Assembly (NCBI GenBank): GCA_031282405.1
Contig: JAITDU010000054.1
Span: 1 to 47,186, forward strand
Source of the DNA: Coriobacteriales bacterium
GTDB lineage: Bacteria > Actinomycetota > Coriobacteriia > Coriobacteriales > UBA8131
Length of the DNA: 47,186 bases
Direction: 5' to 3'
Each line of letters begins with the position of its first letter. Position 1 is the stretch's first letter. A model generated the notes under the pieces. The model made no database searches, was not told the DNA's origin, and saw only the letters and a list, made by a program, of their open reading frames with translations. The translations under genes and the position numbers were made by a program. Positions 42,244 to 47,186 of this stretch are shown here, piece by piece.

Positions 42244-42322
42244 TCAATCTCCTTCATTAATCGCACATTTGAAATTGTAACAAATCTATGTACAGGACTA
42301 CCCGGAACAAAGGAGGATACAT

Positions 42323-43294
42323 GTGAAAACTGACACAATCTATTGGAGCGACATTAAGCCCGAACAGGTGAGCTGGCTCTGGGAACCTTGCCTGCCGAGG
42401 GGCAAGGTGGCGCTCTGTATGGGCGACCCTGGCGAGGGTAAGACCACCTACTGCCTAGCGGTGGCTGCCGCACTCACCACTGGTCGGATGCTGCCAGAAT
42501 CCGCTGTGGCACTGGAGCCGATGAGCGTTGTGTTCCAGTCTGCCGAGGATGGCATTGCCGACACGTTGCTGGGGCGGTTCAAGTCCCTGGGCGGCGACTG
42601 CTCCAAGATATGCTCAATCGTCGACAGCAGCTGCTCGCTATCGTTGGACGATACTCGCATTGAGGAGGTTGTGCGCGGTACTGGCGCAGGGCTGGTAGTG
42701 CTTGACCCATTGCAGAGCTTCCTTGGCGCTGGCGTTGATATGCACCGCGCCAACGAGGTTCGCCCGCTGATGGCCAAGCTGGCGGCGGTGGCCGAGCGCA
42801 CGGGCTGCTCAGTTCTAATCATCGGGCACTTGAACAAGATGGCTACGGCAAAAGGCATGTATCGAGGTCTCGGATCCATCGACATCAACGCCGCCGCGCG
42901 CTCTATCGTCGTGGTTGGCAGGATGCGCGACGACCCGGAGACTCGGGTAGCTGCGCACCTGAAGTCCAGCCTCGCGCCGGAAGGGCAGTCCATCGCCTTT
43001 CGGCTTGACAGAGATTCGGGCTTTGCATGGGTCGGTGCCGTCGCCATCACGGCAGACGAGCTGCTCAGCGGAGTGAGTGCCGGGCGGGAGCCGACCAAAC
43101 AAGAGCTGGCGTTAGCGCTCATTACCGAGATGCTTACTGGCGGCGAGGTGGAGAGCAACGAGGTGCTGGCGCGACTGCAAGCCCACGGCATCAGCAAGTC
43201 CACCTATGAGATTGTCCGCCGGTCGATGTGTATCCAGTCAGTCAAGCGCGGCAACGTCTGGTTCAGCCAGCTACCGGAGGTGAGTGCCATGTAG
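42323..43294 (+). CDS. RepA-like AAA ATPase (RecA-fold, AAA_25)
   Basis: The 323-aa protein has Walker A GDPGEGKTT (residues 34-42) and Walker B LVVLDPLQSFL near 125-135, with a VLIIGHLNKM sensor strand. The layout is that of RepA-type plasmid helicases and related AAA_25 proteins, with a C-terminal winged-helix region (about 245-305: TGGEVESNEVLARLQAHGIS). GTG at 42323 is chosen because AGGAGG is 6 nt upstream and the ATG two bases earlier meets a stop. It stands next to the oriT and mobilization genes, so it probably helps replicate the excised circle. It directly follows the restriction island. Confidence 0.85.
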   Translation: MKTDTIYWSDIKPEQVSWLWEPCLPRGKVALCMGDPGEGKTTYCLAVAAALTTGRMLPESAVALEPMSVVFQSAEDGIADTLLGRFKSLGGDCSKICSIVDSSCSLSLDDTRIEEVVRGTGAGLVVLDPLQSFLGAGVDMHRANEVRPLMAKLAAVAERTGCSVLIIGHLNKMATAKGMYRGLGSIDINAAARSIVVVGRMRDDPETRVAAHLKSSLAPEGQSIAFRLDRDSGFAWVGAVAITADELLSGVSAGREPTKQELALALITEMLTGGEVESNEVLARLQAHGISKSTYEIVRRSMCIQSVKRGNVWFSQLPEVSAM

Positions 43295-43340
43295 ACATGA
43301 ACAGACGCTTTTAGATGATACATGCATACAGGGCTGGGGG

Positions 43341-43390
43341 AAGAACTCAACAACCTAGTCCCCTATAGGGGAGTGGGTTGTTGAGTTCTT
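43341..43390. repeat. 15-bp inverted repeat with nested palindrome
   Basis: AAGAACTCAACAACC (43341-43355) pairs perfectly with 43376-43390. The loop contains its own palindrome CCCCTATAGGGG (43360-43371). It could end the RepA-like transcript, although no T run follows, or serve as a replication or binding site. Confidence 0.75.
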
Positions 43391-43398
43391 CTTTCGGG

Positions 43399-43440
43399 AT
43401 GACCGCAGCAAAGCAACTCCTTTGCGGAGTTGCGCAGTTG
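43399..43440 (+). repeat. 42-nt repeat, left copy of an inverted pair flanking mob-parB
   Basis: ATGACCGCAGCAAAG, 7 variable bases and TTTGCGGAGTTGCG, then NAGTTG, recur in reverse orientation at 45970-46011. The spacer length is equal in both copies. Confidence 0.8.
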
Positions 43441-43494
43441 CGGCCATCCCCGTGGCGCTTACAAGCCCCGCGCAAGCCCCGCGCAGCGGCACAC

Positions 43495-43522
43495 GACCTT
43501 GCCTACAAGGTCTAGTGTGTTA
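43495..43522 (+). other. oriT: oriT with pMV158-type nick sequence
   Basis: The hairpin GACCTTG-CCTA-CAAGGTC (43495-43512) is followed at once by TAGTGTGTTA (43513-43522). In MobV relaxases such as MobM of pMV158, the origin of transfer has a 7-bp hairpin with a short loop right before TAGTGTG/TTA, cut at the slash. Here the cut would fall after 43519. The matching MobV relaxase is coded 660 nt downstream. The architecture and nick core agree, so this is a well-supported oriT prediction. Confidence 0.85.
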
Positions 43523-43537
43523 CACCGTGGCAGCGTA

Positions 43538-43568
43538 ACGGCGCGAAACCGACAAGGTTTCGCGCCGT
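43538..43568. repeat. Perfect 13-bp hairpin downstream of the nick site
   Basis: ACGGCGCGAAACC-GACAA-GGTTTCGCGCCGT is a perfect stem with a 5-nt loop, starting 16 nt after the oriT core. It could assist termination of transfer or be a secondary relaxase contact. Confidence 0.75.
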
Positions 43569-43570
43569 TT

Positions 43571-43729
43571 GTGCCTTGCGGGAGGATGGGCGCGAAAGCG
43601 CACAGACGACCGCAAGGCACCGCGCTGCTGCGGTGTTCTTCGACAACGCGCAGGCCGCATGATGACGATGCCGCCGCCAGCGGCCACCGACAGGTGGACG
43701 CTGGCGCTGGGCGCAACAGCGCCCAGCGC
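43571..43729. repeat. Further stem-loops of the hairpin array
   Basis: GTGCCTTGCGG (43571-43581) pairs with CCGCAAGGCAC (43610-43620); CACCGC-GCTGCT-GCGGTG overlaps it on the right; GCGCTGGGCGC-AACA-GCGCCCAGCGC (43704-43729) is a perfect 11-bp stem. A structured RNA or single-strand origin is possible. Confidence 0.65.
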
Positions 43730-43964
43730 GGCGAGCGGGCGGCGGTTCTGATTAACGCAACAGCATCCCGATAGCCACGTGTTGAAACTGGCCGATGACG
43801 GCATCGGTGCTGGTGCTGATTTCGGGCACTCGCTGCCCTGTGAGCCGCCGTACACCGCAAGCGGACAACTATCCCAAGCAATAAATCCAAACGCCTCAAA
43901 GGGGCATCCATGCCCCGATTCAGGCACCAAACCACCCACCAAATCAAAGAGAGAGGAAAGAGGT

Positions 43965-44177
43965 ATGCCACGTATGGCAAAGAGATTGAAGACGCTCTGG
44001 GCGTTCTTCATCGAAGGCGACAACCGCCGTCACTACAACAGCTTTTGTTTGGGCTGTCGGCTGGACTGCAAGCAGAGCTTTCGCGTCGAGGTCGTATCCT
44101 GCCCCAAGAGGGACTCAAAGCTCTCGGCAAGCTCAGGCAAGCCAAGGGCGATAGTCGTCAAGACGGCAAGGGGGTGA
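43965..44177 (+). CDS. Small Cys-rich element protein
   Basis: The 70-aa protein starts behind AGGAAAGAGG. Its core CLGCRLDCKQSFRVEVVSCPKR has the C-x2-C-x3-C spacing plus a fourth Cys, a likely zinc site, and the CKQSFR...CP pattern recurs in small proteins of gut mobile elements. The preceding YNSF and KTLWAFF stretch also fits. It is the first gene after oriT and ends 5 nt before the relaxase ATG, so it may assist relaxosome formation. A longer frame in another phase crosses the same DNA (the upstream extension of the relaxase frame) but shows no conserved features. Confidence 0.65.
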   Translation: MPRMAKRLKTLWAFFIEGDNRRHYNSFCLGCRLDCKQSFRVEVVSCPKRDSKLSASSGKPRAIVVKTARG

Positions 44178-44182
44178 GCACC

Positions 44183-45145
44183 ATGCCCTACGCCATCATG
44201 CGCTTTGCCAAGCGCAAGGCCGGAGGCGTTGCCTCCACAGAGCGCCACAACGAGCGCAAGAAGGATTCGTACCAGTCAAACCCCGACATCGACACCTCGC
44301 GTAGCCACCTGAACTACCACCTGGCCACCAACGCCTGCACCACCTACTCAGCGGCAATTGACCGGAGGACAGAAGATGTCGGCTGCCGCCGTCGCAAGGA
44401 CAGCGTGACGCTGGTCGAGACGCTGTTCACGGCAAGCCCTGAGTTCATCGAGGCGGCAGGCGACGACGGCCGCGAGTTCTTCGAGCGAGCCTACCAGTTC
44501 TCTTGTAAGCAGTTCGGCGCTGACAACATCGTGAGCGCCGTTGTCCACATGGACGAGACGACCCCGCATATGCACCTGGTGTTCGTGCCAGTGACGCCTG
44601 ACGGCAGACTTTCTGCCAAAGACATCCTCGGCAACAAGAAGTCGATGTGTAAGTGGCAGGACAGGTACCACGCCTTCATGTCAGAGCGCTGGCCGGAGCT
44701 TCAGCGGGGCACGCCCGCCATCGAGACCAAGCGCAAGCACCTGCCCGTCTGGCTGTTCAAGGCAGCAGAGCGTTTGGATGTGCAGTACGAGCAGGTCAAG
44801 GCAGCGCTTTCAGACATCAACGCATTTAACTCCGGCAAGAAGCGCGACGAGGCGCTTGAACTGCTCGCCGCGTGGGTGCCGGAAGCTAAAACGCTCACAG
44901 CGCAGGTGAAAAGTGTGGACGGCGAGATTGCCAGGCTGACGGACGGCGTGTTCAGGGTGGCCGGGGAAAACCAAGAGCTGCGCGGCCAGAACTACTCGCT
45001 GGAAGAGGAGCTGCTGGAATCCAAGTACCGCGCCTACCAGCTTAAAAAGCAACTGGAGAAGCAGGAGCGGCTTCTGGCCAAGCTGCCGCCGGAGTTACTG
45101 GAACAACTAACACACAAACCCAAGCAGAGAGGACAGGAACGATGA
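44183..45145 (+). CDS. mobV: MobV-family relaxase (Mob/Pre)
   Basis: The 320-aa protein has motif I near its start (RHNERKK...SRSHLNYHL, residues 21-47) and the metal-binding HxDExTPHxH motif (His122, Asp124, Glu125, His129, His131). These define the MobV family, which nicks TAGTGTG/TTA-type origins and stays attached to the 5' end. A matching oriT is at 43495-43522. The C-terminal 100 residues form a coiled coil (Glu/Leu/Lys-rich). ATG 44183 is the natural family start; upstream in-frame sequence to 43910 overlaps the small Cys-rich gene. The stop overlaps the next ATG (ATGA). Mobilization would need a helper channel. Confidence 0.9.
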   Translation: MPYAIMRFAKRKAGGVASTERHNERKKDSYQSNPDIDTSRSHLNYHLATNACTTYSAAIDRRTEDVGCRRRKDSVTLVETLFTASPEFIEAAGDDGREFFERAYQFSCKQFGADNIVSAVVHMDETTPHMHLVFVPVTPDGRLSAKDILGNKKSMCKWQDRYHAFMSERWPELQRGTPAIETKRKHLPVWLFKAAERLDVQYEQVKAALSDINAFNSGKKRDEALELLAAWVPEAKTLTAQVKSVDGEIARLTDGVFRVAGENQELRGQNYSLEEELLESKYRAYQLKKQLEKQERLLAKLPPELLEQLTHKPKQRGQER

Positions 45146-45966
45146 AGCCAACAATCAAGACGGTAAAGATTGCAGACCTGTACCCGTTTGAGAAAAGCCC
45201 CTTCGGGCTGCGCAACATGGACGAGCTGGCATCCAGCATAGGCGAGGCTGGCGTGTACGTGCCGCTGGTCGCTAGGCTAAGGGAGGCTGGCGGCTACGAG
45301 ATTATCGACGGCCACCGCCGCAGGGCAGCGGCAGAGGCATCTGGCATTGATGCCGTCCCGGTGTTAGTCGTGGAGATGGATGATGACCAGGCGGCCATCG
45401 CGCTGGTGGACACCAACCTGATGTGCAGAGAATCAGTGCTGCCCTCAGAGCGCGGGTTTGCCTACAAACTGAAGCTCGACGCACTCTCCCATCAGGGCAT
45501 CCGCACTTGTGGAACCGAGTTCCACAAGTCGCGCGACGAGATAGCCGAGGGCATGACGGGCAGGCAGGTGTCCAAGTACATCCGCCTCACAGAGCTTATC
45601 GCGCCTTTGCTCCAGATGGTGGATGACGGCTCAATAGCCTTAAGCCCCGCCGTGGAGCTGTCCTACCTCACGGAAGATGAGCAACTGGCGCTGTTCGGTG
45701 CCTGCATGGACGCTATGGCCACGCCCTCCCACGCTCAGGCCATACGCCTGCGAGACAGCTCCCGTACAGGCCAGTTCACCAAGGACATACCAGTTGCAGT
45801 GATGGCTGAGGACAAGCCCAACCAGAAAGACCAATTGAAGCTGCCGATGGACGAGGTCAGCCGCTTCTTCCCCAAGAGCTACACGCCGCGCCAGATGCAA
45901 GAGACGATAGTCAAGCTGCTGGAGCAGTGGCAGAGAAAACGTGAGCGTGACAAGGGCGCAAGGTAG
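45142..45966 (+). CDS. ParB-like protein (second copy in the element)
   Basis: The 274-aa protein has the ParB N-terminal domain (KIADLYPFEKSPFGLR, ELASSIGEAGVYVPLVAR, YEIIDGHRRRAAAEASG) and the HTH-type region (VSKYIRLTELIAPLLQMVDDG). It lacks the roughly 30-residue N-terminal part of the first ParB and has no adjacent ParA. It is translationally coupled to the relaxase, so it may act as a relaxosome or regulatory DNA-binding protein instead of a partition protein. Downstream of it lies the inverted copy of the 42-nt repeat. Confidence 0.88.
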   Translation: MKPTIKTVKIADLYPFEKSPFGLRNMDELASSIGEAGVYVPLVARLREAGGYEIIDGHRRRAAAEASGIDAVPVLVVEMDDDQAAIALVDTNLMCRESVLPSERGFAYKLKLDALSHQGIRTCGTEFHKSRDEIAEGMTGRQVSKYIRLTELIAPLLQMVDDGSIALSPAVELSYLTEDEQLALFGACMDAMATPSHAQAIRLRDSSRTGQFTKDIPVAVMAEDKPNQKDQLKLPMDEVSRFFPKSYTPRQMQETIVKLLEQWQRKRERDKGAR

Positions 45967-45969
45967 CGC

Positions 45970-46011
45970 CAACTCCGCAACTCCGCAAACAACATCCTTT
46001 GCTGCGGTCAT
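45970..46011 (-). repeat. 42-nt repeat, right copy of an inverted pair
   Basis: On the minus strand this reads ATGACCGCAGCAAAG (46011-45997), 7 variable bases, then TTTGCGGAGTTGCG (45989-45976), matching 43399-43440. It brackets the oriT, relaxase and second parB with the left copy. Confidence 0.8.
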
Positions 46012-46053
46012 CTTTTCTCAGGTGGCCGCGGCTTCGTTTATTAGGAGGTACCA

Positions 46054-46266
46054 ATGGCTGAGAAGCTACAGACAAAGCTGGTGGTCAACAGCGTTTTCGC
46101 TGGTGAAACGCCATTCGAAGAGCTGTTCGGCGAGTGGATGCGCTACGTCATCGAGCAAAACTACCGCCGCTGGCTGGCTGAGCGGCAATCGCACAATTGC
46201 GACCAGAGGGCGGTGCGAACACAATCGGCACGTAAGGCACACGAACCCGACTTTAAGGAGGTCTGA
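46054..46266 (+). CDS. Small hypothetical protein upstream of the recombinase
   Basis: The 70-aa protein starts behind AGGAGG at good spacing. The sequence TPFEELFGEWMRYVIEQNYRRWLA is helical and amphipathic. Small proteins with this Phe/Trp pattern often precede large serine recombinases on such elements, so it may be an accessory or directionality factor. This is inference from position; I recognise no named family. It ends 1 nt before the recombinase ATG. Confidence 0.65.
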   Translation: MAEKLQTKLVVNSVFAGETPFEELFGEWMRYVIEQNYRRWLAERQSHNCDQRAVRTQSARKAHEPDFKEV

Positions 46267-46267
46267 C

Positions 46268-47092
46268 ATGGCAAGAGCTGGCAAGGCTGCGCTGTACTGC
46301 AGGCTGTCGATGGACGACGGCAACGATGGCGAGAGCATGAGCATCCAAGGGCAAAAGGCGCTGCTGTCCAAGTACGCCCAGGACAACGGGATAGCCGACT
46401 TCGAGTTTTACGTAGACGACGGCTACTCCGGCACCAACTTCAACCGCCCGTCGTTCAGGCGCATGATTACCGACATCGAGGGCGGCAAGGTCACGGCGGT
46501 CATCACCAAAGACCTCTCACGCCTGGGGCGTAACTACCTGGAGAGCGGAGCGTACATCGAGGTCTTCTTCCCCAAGCACAACGTGCGCTACATCGCCGTC
46601 AACGACGGCGTGGACAGCATAAACGCCGCAGGGTTGGACATCACGCCGTTCAAGAACATCCTCAACGAGTTCTATAGTCGCGATATCGCCAAGAAGGTCA
46701 AGACTGGCAAGCAGGTTAGAGCTAAGGCTGGCAAGTACATGGCAACCACCGCTGCCTTCGGCTACCAGAAAGATGCCGCTGACAAGAACCACCTCGTCAT
46801 CGACGAGCGCACCGCACCCACTGTCAGGAGGGTGTACGAGCTGGCCTTGCAGGGCATGGGCAACAACCGGATAAAGAATGTGCTGAGAGCCGAGCGGTTG
46901 CCCCGCCCCGCCTACTACAAGCGGGAGGACTTCGGGCACCACTTCATCGGTGACGAGGAGCGCTACTACGACTGGTCGAAGCACATCATCTCCGGGATGC
47001 TCAGAAACCCCATCTATAAGGGCTGCCTGTGGGTGGCCACGCACTCCAAGCGCTTCAACTCCAAGAACCCGAAATTCTGTACCCAATTGTAG
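46268..47092 (+). pseudogene. Large serine recombinase, truncated by an IS
   Basis: The 274 residues cover the resolvase domain (Ser14 in YCRLSMDDGNDGES, then DGYSGTNFNRPSF, DLSRLGRNYLESG near 78-90) and the first part of the recombinase domain (GYQKDAADKN...MLRNPIYKG). Members of this group usually have 500 or more residues with a zinc ribbon and coiled coil, all absent. Homology ends at about NSKNPK, and the stop at 47090-47092 lies inside the IS terminal motif at 47074-47097. The enzyme should be inactive, so the element cannot excise by itself unless an intact copy exists. Start: ATG 46268 behind AAGGAGG. Confidence 0.9.
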
Positions 47093-47186
47093 TGAGGCCA
47101 AGTTTAAACGCCCCACAGCCAGCACTCACCGCTCACTGTAAGGTATATCAAAAGCATCGAATACCTTGCGCTGTATCTTTGTCGGT
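47074..47186. mobile_element. End of an insertion sequence (right window edge)
   Basis: ATTCTG-N5-AATTGTAGTGAGG at 47074-47097 equals the pattern at the left edge. Inside it lies the 3' end of a minus-strand gene (next entry), as expected for the transposase. The insertion broke the serine recombinase gene. The family is not identified. Confidence 0.65.
47126..47185 (-). CDS. Transposase C-terminus (partial)
   Basis: The last 19 codons of a minus-strand frame, TKIQRKVFDAFDIPYSER preceded by Pro, end in TGA at 47128-47126. The distance from stop to IS end (about 50 nt) fits a transposase 3' end. It is too short to assign to a family. Confidence 0.5.
   Translation of the reverse strand, partial: PTKIQRKVFDAFDIPYSER

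Larger units (their letters stand above)
38355..42300 (+). mobile_element. Restriction-modification island inserted into the helicase gene
   Basis: At about 38,355 the GC-rich helicase sequence changes abruptly to clearly lower-GC sequence and returns at about 42,300, just before the ribosome site of the RepA-like gene. The island holds four complete genes (AlbA_2 protein, DNA glycosylase, methyltransferase, endonuclease) and no integrase or transposase. No target duplication or terminal repeat is visible. The 3' part of the helicase gene is not found on the other side, so the event replaced sequence instead of only adding it. Confidence 0.75.
43295..43964. other. Non-coding hairpin-rich region with oriT
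   Basis: No convincing gene lies in these 670 nt; open frames here follow from GC-rich palindromes. The region carries at least six strong inverted repeats, one of them the oriT hairpin, described individually. Direct repeats (AAGCCCCGCGC twice near 43463-43483) are also present. The density of perfect stems fits single-strand processing: oriT plus a possible single-strand origin for the mobilized DNA. Confidence 0.65.
22800..47077 (+). mobile_element. Integrative mobilizable/conjugative element, right end lost to an IS
   Basis: Between the tRNA cluster and the right window edge, nearly all genes are of the kind found on integrative elements of gut Gram-positives: ParA/ParB, SpaA-type adhesin with sortase B, large methylase/helicase protein, TnpV, RepA-like ATPase, MobV relaxase with oriT, a second ParB and a large serine recombinase. 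No VirB4, VirD4 or other transfer-channel gene is seen, so it would need a helper or the rest of an ICE outside the window. The left boundary is approximate (22,790-23,000); near it, CTTACCA-type 20-nt units repeat once (22926-22965). The right end is cut by an IS in the recombinase. Confidence 0.75.

Noticed and set aside
43430-44023. Open frames on both strands in the hairpin region
   Set aside because: They arise from GC-rich palindromes, are low-complexity, and cover the oriT; no family resemblance.
43910-44182. Longer relaxase start at 43910
   Set aside because: The extension overlaps the small Cys-rich gene in another frame, shows no family similarity, and MobV proteins start near the ATG at 44183.

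Overview
The window looks like a piece of a high-GC, Gram-positive gut anaerobe, most likely a member of the Coriobacteriia (Actinomycetota). This rests on gene content (lone cytoplasmic molybdopterin oxidoreductase with mobA, wall-polymer genes, a sortase/SpaA-type mobile element of the kind common in gut anaerobes) and on GC-rich codon use. It is an inference, not a database match. Both window ends lie inside insertion-sequence ends that share a 24-nt terminal motif, as expected for a contig that breaks in repeated IS copies.

The chromosomal half (about 110-22,770) starts with a DUF1648-like membrane gene cut by an IS and its YtrA-type GntR regulator, which has a palindromic operator over its own promoter. 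Next come a molybdopterin oxidoreductase whose best start is followed by a 10-G run that puts it out of frame, divergent mobA with a leaderless-looking promoter, upp and uraA. A cell-surface block follows: two GT2 glycosyltransferases, a DUF6020-like membrane protein, convergent YfhO, an LtaS-like sulfatase, and a protein that fuses a YidC insertase to a CDP-glycerol glycerophosphotransferase. Together these suggest assembly and decoration of a teichoic-acid-like polymer. An operon for a PilX-like protein and two pseudopilins follows, then tRNA-Leu, tRNA-Arg and an atypical tRNA-Gly whose 3' end is part of a 95-bp duplication.

The right half (about 22,800-47,075) is an integrative element. 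It carries parA/parB, a 1,725-aa thioester SpaA-repeat adhesin with an LDQTG sorting signal, a class B sortase, a secreted zinc-site protein, a winged-helix protein, a YraN-like nuclease and a large methylase/helicase protein with a second gene (tnpV-like) nested in another frame. It continues with a RepA-like ATPase, an oriT with the pMV158-type nick sequence, a MobV relaxase, a second ParB and a large serine recombinase cut short by the right-hand IS. No type IV secretion genes are seen, so it behaves here as a mobilizable element or a partial ICE.

The helicase gene is itself broken at about 38,355 by a lower-GC island of about 3.9 kb: an AlbA_2/Schlafen-type protein, an AlkA-like HhH-GPD DNA glycosylase, a beta-class amino-methyltransferase and a convergent PD-(D/E)XK endonuclease. 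This restriction-modification cassette with its own glycosylase is the best candidate for an undescribed system. Other notable points are the nested gene, the oriT and flanking inverted repeats, the YidC fusion and the poly-G switch.
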